DNA of 55,625 nucleotides from Chryseobacterium antibioticum (lineage in GTDB: Bacteria; Bacteroidota; Bacteroidia; Flavobacteriales; Weeksellaceae). Shown piece by piece: positions 33,397-42,484 of the stretch. The position numbers and the translations under genes were made by a program. The notes under the pieces were generated by a model, which saw only the letters and a program-made list of their open reading frames with translations, did not search any database and had not been told where the DNA came from. The DNA is taken from positions 1-55,625 of the forward strand of contig NZ_JABBGI010000032.1 in NCBI RefSeq assembly GCF_012927325.1, written 5' to 3'. Within the stretch, counting starts at the first letter, position 1; each line of letters starts with the position of its first letter.

Positions 33397-36252
33397 ATGA
33401 AGAAAGTTTTATCATCATTTGCGGTCATCTTCCTGATGTCTTCAAATGTTTTCGGACAGAATATCCCCGTGGATGCTTCTGTGAGAATCGGTACCCTTCC
33501 CAACGGAATGAAGTACTACATCAAAAAAAATACATTACCTGAAAAGAAAGTAGATTTCCGTCTGGCAATCAATGCCGGATCTATTCTTGAAGATGAAAAC
33601 CAGAGAGGTCTGGCGCATTTTATGGAGCATATGAATTTCAATGGAACCAAGAATTTCCCGGACAACAAACTGGTAGATTTTCTACAGTCTATCGGGGTGA
33701 AATTCGGACAACACCTGAATGCTTACACAAGCTTTGATGAAACTGTATACATGCTTCCCGTTCCTCTGGATAAATCAGGAAACCTTGATGCAGGTCTGAA
33801 AGTAATGGAGGACTGGGCTTTTAATGCCACGCTTTCCGATGCGCAGATCAACAAAGAAAGAGGTGTAGTTTTGGAAGAATTAAGACTTGGTTTGGGAGCT
33901 GATAAAAGAATGTCAGACAAATACCTTCCCAAACTATTATATAAATCTAAATACGCAGACAGACTTCCAATTGGTAAAAAGGATGTCTTGGAAAACTTCA
34001 AGCCAGATGTGATAAGACAATTCCACAAAGACTGGTACAGACCGGATCTTATGGCAATCGTTGTAGTGGGAGATATTAATGTAGATGAAGTTGAAAAGAA
34101 GATCAAAGATAATTTCAGCAAATATAAAAATCCTTCTAAACCAAGAGAGAGAAAAGTATTTGACCTGCCTAACCATAAAGAAACATTAGTAGCGATTGAG
34201 ACAGATCCTGATGCTACAAGTTCTATGGTGCAGTTCATCATGAAAGATGCTGAGGCTTACCAGCCGGATGTGACTGTAGAACAGTACAACCAGACTATTA
34301 TAGAAGGTCTTTCTACTGCAATGCTGAATAACAGATTGAGAGAATTGATCAACTCAACCAATCCACCTTTTACATTCGGATCGGTATATCACGGAGGAAC
34401 TTATGCGAGAAGCAAAGAAGCCTTCCAGGGATTTGCCATGGTAAAAGAAGGAAATCAGCTGAGTGCTTTGAAAGTTCTTTTGGAAGAAGTAGAAAGAGCA
34501 AAAAGATTTGGATTTACCCAGTCTGAATTGGACAGAGCAAAAGCACAGATGTTATCTAATCTGGAAAGATCATATAACAACCGTGATAAGACGGAAAGTG
34601 ACATGCTGGTAGACGAATACGTAAGAAACTTCCTGGAGCAGGAACCGATGCCGGGAATTGCCTGGGAATATGAAGATACAAAATCGTTCCTTCCTCAGGT
34701 TACCTTGGCGCAGACCAATGAGATCATCAAGAAAATGGTGAAGGATGACAGCAGAGTGATCGTGATAACAGGCCCAAAGAAAGACAATGTTACCATGCCT
34801 ACAGAAGCAATGGTTCTCAGTACATTTGAATCTGTGAAAATGGCAGACCTTAAGCCTTACGAAGAAAAAGCGGCCATCAAAAATTTAGTAAAGCCTTTCA
34901 AGTCTGAAGGAAAAATTGCCAAGACTGAAACAGATGCTAAACTGGGAACAACAACCTGGACGTTAAGCAACGGAGCTAAAGTGACTTTTAAAAAGACTGA
35001 TTTCAAAGATGATGAAATTGTATTTTCAGCAAGAAGTTTAGGAGGAAACTCTCTTATTTCTGATGCTGATTTTATCAAAACCCAATTCGCTTTCGGAGCA
35101 TTATCTGAAGCGGGAGTAGGCGGATTCTCAAAAGCTGATCTTACCAATTACCTTGCAGGAAAACAAGTAAGTGTCAATCCAATGATCGGACCTTACTTTG
35201 AAGGGATTTCCGGAAGAACTTCCCAGAAAGATTTAGGGACAGCTATGGAGCTTACTTACGCATATTTTACAGGTTTAAATTACAATCCTGCATCATTCAA
35301 TGCCTATAAAGAAAAACAGTCTGCGATGCTGGATAACCTTCTGTCTAACCCTCAGGCGTATTTCTCCAATGAGCATGCGAAATTCATGAACCAGAAGAAC
35401 CCAAGATTCATCGGATTGTTCCCAATGGAAAAAGACTGGGCCAATACAGATTACAAAAAAGCATATGATATCTATAAAGAGAAATTTGGCAACGCCGGAA
35501 ACTTCCAGTTCTATTTTGTAGGGAATATTGACGAAGCTAAGCTAAAAGAACAGGTACTTCAGTATATCGGTGGACTTCCTACATCAGGAAAAACGGCAAC
35601 GTTTAAAGATACAGGATACAGACAGATGACCGGAGATTATTCTAAAGTCTACAAAAAAGGAAAAGATCCTAAAAGTTTGGTAACCATTTCTTACAGCGGA
35701 GAAACGCCTTACAACGAAAAAGAAGCTTTAGCTCTTTCAGCCCTTGGAGAAGTCGCTACGATCAAAGTGATCGAAAAACTTAGAGAAGATGAAAGCGGGA
35801 TCTATGGTGGTGGTGCCAGAGGAAGTATGAACAAAATTCCTTACAGTGCGTACAATTTCAGTATCAGCTTCCCTTGTGGACCTGAAAATGCAGAAAAACT
35901 GACAAAAAGTGCAATGACTGAGCTTCAGAAACTAATTGATAAAGGGCCTGAACAAAAAGATCTGGATAAGTACAAAGAAGGAGAGTACAATGATAACAAA
36001 ACGGAACTTAAGGATAATATGTTCTGGATGAGTGCTCTTGCTAAAAATCAGTTAGATGGCAGCGATAAGTATGAAATCCTGAACTATCAGGAAAAAGTAA
36101 AAGCACTTACGGTGAAAGACCTTCAGGATGTTGCTAAAAAATACCTTGCAAAAGGAAAAATCACAGCTACACTGATGCCGGAAGACGGATGGGAAAATAA
36201 TAAAAAGACTGAGACAAAACCGGCAGTAGTTGGAACCGCAGTTGTGAAATAA
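33397..36252 (+). CDS. M16 family zinc metallopeptidase
   Basis: A 951-aa secreted peptidase of the insulysin/pitrilysin type. The signal peptide ends near FGQ (19-21). The inverted zinc motif HFMEH is at residues 74-78, and a further zinc-ligand Glu lies about 75 residues on in the ERGVVLEELRLG region. The second half repeats the M16 fold without the HxxEH motif, as usual for two-domain members. Peptide breakdown in the periplasm is the likely role. Its terminator is intact, and the IS element begins eight bases after the hairpin region. Confidence 0.93.
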   Translation: MKKVLSSFAVIFLMSSNVFGQNIPVDASVRIGTLPNGMKYYIKKNTLPEKKVDFRLAINAGSILEDENQRGLAHFMEHMNFNGTKNFPDNKLVDFLQSIGVKFGQHLNAYTSFDETVYMLPVPLDKSGNLDAGLKVMEDWAFNATLSDAQINKERGVVLEELRLGLGADKRMSDKYLPKLLYKSKYADRLPIGKKDVLENFKPDVIRQFHKDWYRPDLMAIVVVGDINVDEVEKKIKDNFSKYKNPSKPRERKVFDLPNHKETLVAIETDPDATSSMVQFIMKDAEAYQPDVTVEQYNQTIIEGLSTAMLNNRLRELINSTNPPFTFGSVYHGGTYARSKEAFQGFAMVKEGNQLSALKVLLEEVERAKRFGFTQSELDRAKAQMLSNLERSYNNRDKTESDMLVDEYVRNFLEQEPMPGIAWEYEDTKSFLPQVTLAQTNEIIKKMVKDDSRVIVITGPKKDNVTMPTEAMVLSTFESVKMADLKPYEEKAAIKNLVKPFKSEGKIAKTETDAKLGTTTWTLSNGAKVTFKKTDFKDDEIVFSARSLGGNSLISDADFIKTQFAFGALSEAGVGGFSKADLTNYLAGKQVSVNPMIGPYFEGISGRTSQKDLGTAMELTYAYFTGLNYNPASFNAYKEKQSAMLDNLLSNPQAYFSNEHAKFMNQKNPRFIGLFPMEKDWANTDYKKAYDIYKEKFGNAGNFQFYFVGNIDEAKLKEQVLQYIGGLPTSGKTATFKDTGYRQMTGDYSKVYKKGKDPKSLVTISYSGETPYNEKEALALSALGEVATIKVIEKLREDESGIYGGGARGSMNKIPYSAYNFSISFPCGPENAEKLTKSAMTELQKLIDKGPEQKDLDKYKEGEYNDNKTELKDNMFWMSALAKNQLDGSDKYEILNYQEKVKALTVKDLQDVAKKYLAKGKITATLMPEDGWENNKKTETKPAVVGTAVVK

Positions 36253-36276
36253 TATTTTTCAGAATAATTGATAATG

Positions 36277-36307
36277 AAAAACCGCAGATACAATCTGCGG
36301 TTTTTTT
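36277..36307 (+). terminator. terminator after the M16 gene
   Basis: Twelve-bp stem AAAAACCGCAGA/TCTGCGGTTTTT with a 5-nt loop; the left end of the IS element lies just beyond. Confidence 0.88.
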
Positions 36308-36365
36308 ATTGGTTTGTCTCGTCCTGAAAAAGGTTGACTATAAAACCATAAAAACAGTCATCCTT

Positions 36366-36728
36366 ATGAATTTAAAAAAAACATTACCTCCTGTACAAGA
36401 ATACAGTGAAGCGTTCAAAAGACAAGTTGTCTCCGAATATGAGCGAGGTTTATTTACAAAATCACAGTTACAGACTCGATATAACATTCGAGGTAATTCA
36501 TGTATTTCCAGTTGGTTAATAAAATATGGTAACTTTACTTATGAGAAACAACTAAGTAAAGGCAGACCCATGAAAGATCCACAGAAACAGAAGATTAAAG
36601 AGCTTGAAGCTGCTTTATTCAAAAAGGAAGAAGAGCTCAAAGTGTTTAGGAAATTTATAGAAATCGCAGAGCGTGAGCTGAAGATTGAAATTGTAAAAAA
36701 GTCTGGTTCCAATCAATCCAGGAAATAA
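36366..36728 (+). CDS. IS3-family transposase OrfA
   Basis: The 120-aa DNA-binding subunit has a helix-turn-helix in the first half (AFKRQVVSEYERGLFTKSQL to SSWLIKYG) and a leucine-zipper-like helix (KIKELEAALFKKEEELKVF) before its end. I place the start at the ATG 36366, not the upstream frame opening at 36309, because that part lies in the inverted repeat. A slippery A_AAA_AAG at 36695-36701 lets ribosomes shift by -1 into OrfB. Confidence 0.9.
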   Translation: MNLKKTLPPVQEYSEAFKRQVVSEYERGLFTKSQLQTRYNIRGNSCISSWLIKYGNFTYEKQLSKGRPMKDPQKQKIKELEAALFKKEEELKVFRKFIEIAERELKIEIVKKSGSNQSRK

Positions 36729-37618
36729 GGCCGTATACGAATCTTTCACTGGAAGATATCTGCCGATTGTTTGGATACAGTAAACAAGCTTATTACAAAA
36801 GGAAGAAACAGCCTGATTCTATAAATCATCAAGAAAGGATTATAGAACTCGTATTATCAATTCGTAAAAAGATGCCCAAAATAGGTACTCGAAAACTTTA
36901 TGTCTTACTTAAGAATGATTTTGAGAAAGAAAAACTTCACGTAGGAAGAGATCAGTTGTTTAAGATTTTAAGATCAAATTATCTTTTAATTCCCAGAATA
37001 CACCGCTACTTTAAAACAACGAACTCCAGACATTGGATGAAGAAATACCCCAATATTATCAAAGAAAAAGAGTTGAAATGTTCAGAGAAAGTCTGGGTTG
37101 CAGATATAACTTATCTCAAAACTAAAGATAAGAATTATTATCTTCATCTGATTACCGATGCCTATTCAAAGAAAATTGTAGGATATGAATTGAGTGATAA
37201 TTTACAGACAAGCTCTACGTTGAAAGCATTAAAACAGGCTATAAAGAATCGACTCTACAAGCATCCCTTAATTCATCATTCAGATAGAGGGTTGCAGTAT
37301 TGCAGTAAAGAATACACCGAAATGTTGAAGAAAAGTGACATTCTCATCAGCATGACAGAGAACTCAGACCCTTATGAAAACGCCGTAGCGGAAAGAGTCA
37401 ATGGTATTCTGAAATATGAATTTGGATTGATTGATACTTTTGAAGACTTTAAAAATCTATCACAACAGCTTAAGCAATCAATTTACTATTATAATAATTG
37501 GAGACCACATTTTTCTTTGAATTATAATATTCCTAGCCAAGTACACATAAAAAATAATGTGAAATTAAAAACCTATAAAAAACAAAATCAGAATAGGAAA
37601 ATTCCTACTCTGATTTAA
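36695..37618 (+). CDS. IS3-family transposase OrfB part of OrfAB (by -1 frameshift)
   Basis: The catalytic half carries the DDE triad: Asp in VADITY, Asp in HSDRG and Glu in NAVAERVNG, in the rve integrase-core order. A TTG at 36767 could start a shorter protein, but the frame is open further upstream and reads IRPYTNLSLEDICRLFGYSK, the usual start of OrfB, joining OrfA at the slippery heptamer. So the active transposase should be the OrfAB fusion from 36366 to 37618. No lesion is seen. Confidence 0.9.
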   Translation, partial: KKVWFQSIQEIRPYTNLSLEDICRLFGYSKQAYYKRKKQPDSINHQERIIELVLSIRKKMPKIGTRKLYVLLKNDFEKEKLHVGRDQLFKILRSNYLLIPRIHRYFKTTNSRHWMKKYPNIIKEKELKCSEKVWVADITYLKTKDKNYYLHLITDAYSKKIVGYELSDNLQTSSTLKALKQAIKNRLYKHPLIHHSDRGLQYCSKEYTEMLKKSDILISMTENSDPYENAVAERVNGILKYEFGLIDTFEDFKNLSQQLKQSIYYYNNWRPHFSLNYNIPSQVHIKNNVKLKTYKKQNQNRKIPTLI

Positions 37619-37667
37619 GTATATTTGAGTAATAAAAACTAGTCAACCTTTTTCAGGACTAGTCAGT

Positions 37668-38252
37668 TTAAGAGCCATAGGCTTTTTTCCATTCATCGGC
37701 GGCTTCATTTAAAACGCCGTAGAACTCCTCACCATATTTTCTGGTCAGTGGAGTTTTCAGGAACTTATAAACAGGAACCTGCAGTTCTTTTCCAAGCGTG
37801 CAGGCATCGCTGCATACACTCCATTCGTGGTAGTTCAGGGCCGTAAAAGTAGAATATTCTGTAATACGGATCGGGTAGAGGTGGCATGAGATTGGTTTTT
37901 GCCAATCTATAGCACCGTCTTCATATGCTTTTTCAATACCACATTTCGTGATTCCTCTTTCATCGAAAGTTACATAGGCACATTCGCGGTCTTCCACCAT
38001 AGGCGTCACATACATGCCGTCCTGCGGATCTGTGGTCCATGTTCCCTGTTCTTCAAGGGCTTTGATGCCTTCCTGTGTAAGATAAGGCTTTACTTTATCA
38101 AAAATACGGTCTAAAACCTCAAGTTCATCCTTATCTAGCGGAGCCCCTACATCTCCCTCCACACAGCATGCACCTTTACATTTCGTAAGGTTGCAAACAA
38201 ATTCTTCGGAAAATATATCCTCTGAAATCAATTTATCGTCTATCTGAATCAT
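37668..38252 (-). CDS. DUF3109 family protein
   Basis: A 194-aa cytosolic protein with the DUF3109 cysteine pattern: Cys20, Cys25, Cys29 and Cys30 (VCNLTKCKGACC), further cysteines in the middle and ISCHLYP. Such clusters suggest zinc or Fe-S binding, but the function is unknown. The IS element inserted right beside its stop codon; the target duplication GTT supplies one base of the TAA complement, so the coding sequence is unharmed. The gene continues the minus-strand run with DUF6427. Confidence 0.88.
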   Translation of the reverse strand: MIQIDDKLISEDIFSEEFVCNLTKCKGACCVEGDVGAPLDKDELEVLDRIFDKVKPYLTQEGIKALEEQGTWTTDPQDGMYVTPMVEDRECAYVTFDERGITKCGIEKAYEDGAIDWQKPISCHLYPIRITEYSTFTALNYHEWSVCSDACTLGKELQVPVYKFLKTPLTRKYGEEFYGVLNEAADEWKKAYGS

Positions 38253-38257
38253 AATCT

Positions 38258-39163
38258 TTAAAATAAATTAAAATACGTACCTGCTTTAAAAGCAATCAAA
38301 CTCATAATGATAAGCCATAAGCTTACCTCCTGCATCCAGTATTTAGGCAAAAATCTCATCATCCTGCTCAGGATAATACTCGATGGGAATGCCAGAAGCA
38401 GTAAATATTCATAATTTTTATTCATATACAGAATAATAGTCACCAGCTGGGCCAGTGAGAAGACAAGCAGAAATGTGTATTTATATCTGCTAATCGGGCT
38501 TTTCTTGTTATAGTTTTTAAAATGGTCGTATACCGCATAAATCAGCATCAGGACAATAGGAATTAAAGGAAACAGGTCCAAATAATCCGTCATAGGTCTC
38601 ATTTTTCCAAACGGGAAATAATCTATATTCCAGGTCGTAAAATGGAAAAAGAACATGATAGAGAAATAACTGAACGCGATTAATAGGGTTCCTAAAAGAA
38701 ACCTGAAGAGATTTAAACTTATTTTTTGAGAAGTAGCTATCAAGTGAATGATCACAAAAAGAGCCATAGGCCACGTGGTGGGCAGGAAAATAAAGTTCAA
38801 TGCAACAATGGCTCCCACCAATACATAAGACTTCTTTCTGATGTCTTCATCTGCACTCGTCAGAAGTAAAACCAGAAAAGAATTGGTGAGCAGCGAAACG
38901 GCAATTCCAATGTCCAGATTTCCAAGATAAAGCCCGAAAATAAAAAATGTATATAAAAATAATGGCAAGTGCGTCTGATAATTGAGCGCAATGCTGTGAA
39001 AACAAAAATATCCCAATGCAATTCCCAGGAAAGTTATTCCTGCAATAATTGCTTCATAAGTGTTGAAATTCAGTATGTTAAATATTATAACTACTAAAAG
39101 AAGAAAACCAATATAAACAGGAATTGAAAAAATATTGCTTTCTTTTGAAAGTAATTTAAACAT
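38258..39163 (-). CDS. DUF6427 family membrane protein
   Basis: A 301-aa inner-membrane protein with about nine hydrophobic segments over its whole length and no soluble domain. The protein and its position beside the small DUF6341 gene match the DUF6427 family of flavobacteria, for which no function is known. It precedes DUF3109 by five bases, so the pair is probably co-transcribed. Confidence 0.8.
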   Translation of the reverse strand: MFKLLSKESNIFSIPVYIGFLLLVVIIFNILNFNTYEAIIAGITFLGIALGYFCFHSIALNYQTHLPLFLYTFFIFGLYLGNLDIGIAVSLLTNSFLVLLLTSADEDIRKKSYVLVGAIVALNFIFLPTTWPMALFVIIHLIATSQKISLNLFRFLLGTLLIAFSYFSIMFFFHFTTWNIDYFPFGKMRPMTDYLDLFPLIPIVLMLIYAVYDHFKNYNKKSPISRYKYTFLLVFSLAQLVTIILYMNKNYEYLLLLAFPSSIILSRMMRFLPKYWMQEVSLWLIIMSLIAFKAGTYFNLF

Positions 39164-39169
39164 TTTTTA

Positions 39170-39177
39170 TAAATTTG
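39170..39177 (+). promoter_or_regulatory. TAnnTTTG -7 box for the DUF6341 gene
   Basis: TAAATTTG, 28 nt before the start codon at 39206. Confidence 0.5.
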
Positions 39178-39205
39178 TACAAAGTTAATTTAAAAAAGGA
39201 AAATA

Positions 39206-39439
39206 ATGACGTCTTTCTGGTTATTCTTAAGTAAAGTTTTCAAATGGGCCTTCGGTTTTTTTGATACATTTGGAAATGTTCTAAACTGGATTCTATTTGC
39301 CGTTTGCTGCGTATTGTTTACATACTGGTGCTATGTATTGGTAGTAACATTGGGTGGTGATAAAGATAAAGACTATTATTCTCCAACTGAGGGTAAGAAC
39401 CCTTACTACGATCCAAAGATCTACAAAAAAGAAGGTTAA
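39206..39439 (+). CDS. DUF6341 family small membrane protein
   Basis: A 77-aa protein with a single long membrane region (about residues 10-50, Trp/Phe-rich) and a polar C-terminal tail with tyrosines (YYSPTEGKNPYYDP). It fits DUF6341, a small flavobacterial family regularly found beside DUF6427, here divergently placed. The function is unknown; the pairing suggests a membrane complex. Confidence 0.82.
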   Translation: MTSFWLFLSKVFKWAFGFFDTFGNVLNWILFAVCCVLFTYWCYVLVVTLGGDKDKDYYSPTEGKNPYYDPKIYKKEG

Positions 39440-39456
39440 TTAATTGGTTATATAGT

Positions 39457-39494
39457 AAAAAACCGATTAGACTCAGGTCTGATCGGTTTTTTTA
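39457..39494. terminator. two-way terminator between DUF6341 and uspA-like genes
   Basis: AAAACCGAT and ATCGGTTTT form a long stem with T tracts on both strands, serving the two convergent genes. Confidence 0.8.
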
Positions 39495-39517
39495 TTAACA
39501 ATTAAAATGTAATTTTC

Positions 39518-39955
39518 TTAGTCGTGGATGGGAAGCACCAGTACCGGAACATGTGAATCTTTTGTAAGACCTTTAGTTAAGCTTCCTACAAAAACATCGT
39601 AGATCCCACTTCTTCCATGTGATCCCATGACGATATAGTCGGCATTTTTATCCTTTGCATATTCCAGGATAGTATCTTTGGCAATCCCTTGTTTTAAAAG
39701 ATGCTCACAGTCCACATCGTGTGCAATGATTCTTTGCTCAATCTTATTCAGCTCTACCAGTTCAGCTCTGATCTCATTAGCTTCTACTTCAGGAAAATAT
39801 TGATATCCCATATCACCGATAGCAAAACCAATATCTGATGGCGCTACATGAATCAGAAAGATTCTGCCGTTTAATTGTTTTGCGAATTTTACGGCTCCTT
39901 CTACAAGCTGTTCTGTTTTGTCCCCAAAATCTACGGGTAGTACAATATTTATCAT
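39518..39955 (-). CDS. universal stress protein
   Basis: A 145-aa single-domain UspA-like protein. The nucleotide-binding pattern GSHGRSG near residues 111-117 with a following Ser/Thr and the C-terminal VPVLVLP strand are typical of the ATP-binding branch. It starts MINIVLPVDFGDKTEQL, the usual first strand and loop. Its role in stress survival is only known at family level. Confidence 0.93.
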   Translation of the reverse strand: MINIVLPVDFGDKTEQLVEGAVKFAKQLNGRIFLIHVAPSDIGFAIGDMGYQYFPEVEANEIRAELVELNKIEQRIIAHDVDCEHLLKQGIAKDTILEYAKDKNADYIVMGSHGRSGIYDVFVGSLTKGLTKDSHVPVLVLPIHD

Positions 39956-40015
39956 GACCTTTAATTTTGTTATTTTAAAGATAAGAAAAAATCGCCAAAA
40001 CTTTATGTTAAATAC

Positions 40016-40621
40016 TTATAATATTCGAATATCAAGAATTTTATCATCCTTCAGATAAGCTTCCAATACGTCATTTTCTTCCACTTTTCCGACTCCTTTT
40101 GGTGTCCCTGTAAAAATAAGGTCACCCACCCTCAAGGTAAAATATTGAGAAGCAAACGCGATGATATCATCAAAGCTGAAGATCATGTCTTTTGTATTTC
40201 CATCCTGAACCTCTTCTTTATTTTTGAGCAACGAAAACTCTAATCCTCCAAGGTCAAACTCCTCTTTTTTGAAGAAATTTCCTACCACCGCAGAACCATC
40301 AAAAGCTTTAGCAAGTTCCCATGGAAGGCCTTTAGACTTTAGCTCGCTCTGAAGATCTCGTGCCGTAAAATCTATTCCTAAGCTGATCTCTTCATAATGT
40401 TTGCTGGCAGCTTCTTTCTGGATGTATTTTCCTCCTTTAGAAATTTTTAAAACAACTTCCAGCTCATAGTGAACGTCATTCGAAAATTCAGGAATATAAA
40501 AATCATTTCCCTTTAAAACCGCTGTGTCAGGTTTCATGAAAATAACAGGTTTTTCAGGAATCTCGTTTCCCAATTCTTTCGCATGTTCGCTGTAGTTTCT
40601 TCCTATACAAATGATTTTCAT
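40016..40621 (-). CDS. fumarylacetoacetate hydrolase family protein
   Basis: A 201-aa protein of the FAH fold. The family start is clear (MKIICIGRNYSEHAKELGN), as are the metal-ligand glutamates in HYELEVVLKI and the IDFTARDLQ and IFTGTPKGVGKV motifs. Members hydrolyse or decarboxylate beta-diketo acids; small single-domain ones include oxaloacetate decarboxylase-like FAHD1 enzymes. The substrate here is unknown. The gene follows the next minus-strand gene by 13 bases. Confidence 0.92.
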   Translation of the reverse strand: MKIICIGRNYSEHAKELGNEIPEKPVIFMKPDTAVLKGNDFYIPEFSNDVHYELEVVLKISKGGKYIQKEAASKHYEEISLGIDFTARDLQSELKSKGLPWELAKAFDGSAVVGNFFKKEEFDLGGLEFSLLKNKEEVQDGNTKDMIFSFDDIIAFASQYFTLRVGDLIFTGTPKGVGKVEENDVLEAYLKDDKILDIRIL

Positions 40622-40634
40622 AACTCTTAATTGT

Positions 40635-41207
40635 TTAATTTACTATGCCTTTAAAATAGCCTTTTCCTTCTTCAATGTATTTTTCAGGACCATACCTCTT
40701 TTGAATCTTAAACGAAGTATATCCAAAAATACTGTCTCCTTTTTTGTAAGAATCTTGATTAAGCACCAGTCGGCTGTCTAAAATTTTAAAATAATCTCCT
40801 GTGTCGAGGAAGTCAAAAGGTCTTATGACATCGGTATAATGATAGGGGGAAAGTTGGTGCCTGTTCTTTATAATCTCCAGTTCATAGCCTCCACCACTAA
40901 GACCATCTCCTACGGAAAATTTGATATCAAGGGACAGTTTATTGTCATTGATATAACACGTGTAAAATTCTTCACCGGTATCAGTATCTGTTTTTATTAT
41001 TAAATTATTAGACTTTCCATCTTCCGATTGTTCTACGAAGAGTGTTTTTTGTTTTTGTCTGTCGAAAGCCTTAAAAATTGGATTTTTGGATAAATGAGGA
41101 TCCGTTTCATTCTGTTTCCATGCTATACAATAATATGCCGCAATAAAGACTGGGATTGAAACAATACCAATACCAATGAATAAAAGAAGCTTTTTAGTTT
41201 TTATCAT
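40635..41207 (-). CDS. membrane-anchored protein of unknown function
   Basis: A 190-aa protein with one N-terminal membrane helix (about residues 8-28) and a soluble, beta-rich domain. I recognise no family. It lies in a minus-strand run between the DUF2007 gene and the FAH-family gene, with small gaps, and could be co-transcribed with either. Confidence 0.7.
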   Translation of the reverse strand: MIKTKKLLLFIGIGIVSIPVFIAAYYCIAWKQNETDPHLSKNPIFKAFDRQKQKTLFVEQSEDGKSNNLIIKTDTDTGEEFYTCYINDNKLSLDIKFSVGDGLSGGGYELEIIKNRHQLSPYHYTDVIRPFDFLDTGDYFKILDSRLVLNQDSYKKGDSIFGYTSFKIQKRYGPEKYIEEGKGYFKGIVN

Positions 41208-41227
41208 GAATTAAGATGAAGGGTATT

Positions 41228-41626
41228 TTAGTGCGTAAACTCATTCCCACAGTAATAACAGACAAACTTCTGACTTGCCAAAATGGAAATCCCAAAGAAG
41301 CTCGTTGATCTGTCGTCCCTGTAAATGTGATTGGAGCCACATTTCGGACATACAAAATCAAATGCCGGATCTTTGATGGTGTGTTCCACTTCCAATGAAT
41401 AAGCTTCATTGTCATTATAATCCTGTAGAATCTGTTTTGCCTTTTCCAGATCATCCTCAAAAACCTGAAGCTGTATACCTCCCACAGCCTGTGAAAGTAG
41501 CCAGTCAGACTGAATCAGCTGCTCGTTCGCAATGAAGCCATTCACTCCGTTTTCGGCAAGGATCTGTTTGTCCCTGTTAGCTTCAAGGGCTGTTTCGTAG
41601 AATTTAAAACGGACCAGATTTGACAT
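41228..41626 (-). CDS. DUF2007 protein with C-terminal zinc ribbon
   Basis: A 132-aa protein with two parts: an N-terminal DUF2007 domain (about residues 1-75, ending FEDDLEKAKQIL) that resembles signal-transduction PII-like small domains, and a C-terminal zinc ribbon with CPKCGS and CYYCGNEF. The pairing of a zinc ribbon with DUF2007 is common in flavobacteria. Function unknown. It is three bases downstream of the exonuclease gene. Confidence 0.85.
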   Translation of the reverse strand: MSNLVRFKFYETALEANRDKQILAENGVNGFIANEQLIQSDWLLSQAVGGIQLQVFEDDLEKAKQILQDYNDNEAYSLEVEHTIKDPAFDFVCPKCGSNHIYRDDRSTSFFGISILASQKFVCYYCGNEFTH

Positions 41627-41629
41627 GTA

Positions 41630-42394
41630 TTAAAATTTACCTGATAATTGAATTTTGGTGAAGACTTTCTTCGTGTACAATGGGAAATCCGCATTCTGAA
41701 GCCATCCATAATAGCCCAGATCCTTCTGGAAAACGGTTTTTACTACCTGTCCTTTATATTTTCCGAAATTGAAAACGGCCTCAGTTTTATCATTGTATCC
41801 AATAAATCCTGCCAGGTCGGCATTCTTATTATGGAATGTAAACTCACTTAAAGGCGCGATTTCATTTGGGATATCTTCATACTTTCCAACCTGCGCATCC
41901 AATACTTCAAAAGTAGCCATCACATCAGCTTCAGCCGAGTGGGCATTTTCCAAAACTTTACCACAGTAGAACTGGTAAGCAGCTCCAAGGTTTCTGGGCT
42001 CTTTTTTATGAAAAATAGTCTGTGCATCTACCAGTCTGAATTTGCTAAGGTCAAAATCTATTTCTACTCTCAGAAGTTCTTCTGCCAGAAGCGGAACATC
42101 GAAACGGTTTGAATTAAATCCTCCCAGGTCACTTCCGGCAAGCATTTCCATTACTTTTGAAGCGATATCTCTGAACGTAGGAGCATCCTTTACATCTTCA
42201 TCATAAATTCCATGGATCTCGCTGGATTCATTAGGAATCGGCATTTCAGGATTTACACGCCATGTTTTGCTTTCTCTGGACGCGTCCGGATTTACTTTTA
42301 AAATACAGATCTCTACAATCCTGTCTTTTCCAATATTGGTTCCTGTCGTTTCCAGATCAAAAATGCAAAGGGGTTTATGGAGTTTTAAATTCAT
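41630..42394 (-). CDS. DnaQ-like 3'-5' exonuclease
   Basis: A 254-aa DEDDh exonuclease. Asp13 and Glu15 in FDLETTGT, the second Asp in GFNSNRFDVPLL, and the AHSAEADV block with the catalytic His and final Asp are all present. The C-terminal 60 residues (FNFGKYKGQVV to YGWLQNADFP) form a DUF3820-like add-on seen in exodeoxyribonuclease X relatives. It would act in repair or proofreading, on single-stranded ends. It is not the replicative epsilon chain with certainty. Confidence 0.9.
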   Translation of the reverse strand: MNLKLHKPLCIFDLETTGTNIGKDRIVEICILKVNPDASRESKTWRVNPEMPIPNESSEIHGIYDEDVKDAPTFRDIASKVMEMLAGSDLGGFNSNRFDVPLLAEELLRVEIDFDLSKFRLVDAQTIFHKKEPRNLGAAYQFYCGKVLENAHSAEADVMATFEVLDAQVGKYEDIPNEIAPLSEFTFHNKNADLAGFIGYNDKTEAVFNFGKYKGQVVKTVFQKDLGYYGWLQNADFPLYTKKVFTKIQLSGKF

Positions 42395-42412
42395 GTCTAT
42401 AATTTGATAATG

Positions 42413-42484
42413 TTTTAATTTGAAAATGAAGCTAATTTAACTTCTGAAAATCTGATGTCTGATGTCTGAAATCTAGCATCTAAT
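42413..42484. repeat. degenerate intergenic repeat running into the pssA 3' end
   Basis: CTGATGTCTGATGTCTGAAATCT is followed by TCTAGCATCTAAT (42472-42484), the same 13-mer as at 27725-27737. The pssA stop codon at 42480-42482 lies inside it. Confidence 0.65.

Larger units (their letters stand above)
36315..37665 (+). mobile_element. complete IS3-family insertion sequence
   Basis: The element is 1351 bp long and starts TGTCTCGTCCTGAAAAAGG; its right end reversed reads TGACTAGTCCTGAAAAAGG. The inverted repeats share GTCCTGAAAAAGGTTGACTA without mismatch, and the outermost six bases differ at two positions. GTT directly flanks both ends (36312-36314 and 37666-37668), a 3-bp target duplication as expected for the IS3 family. 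Both transposase frames and the frameshift site are intact, so it may be active. It sits between a terminator and the stop codon of the DUF3109 gene. Confidence 0.93.

Noticed and set aside
36767..36769. Independent OrfB start at TTG in the IS element
   Set aside because: The frame is open upstream with conserved OrfB sequence and joins OrfA at a slippery heptamer, so OrfAB fusion explains it better.
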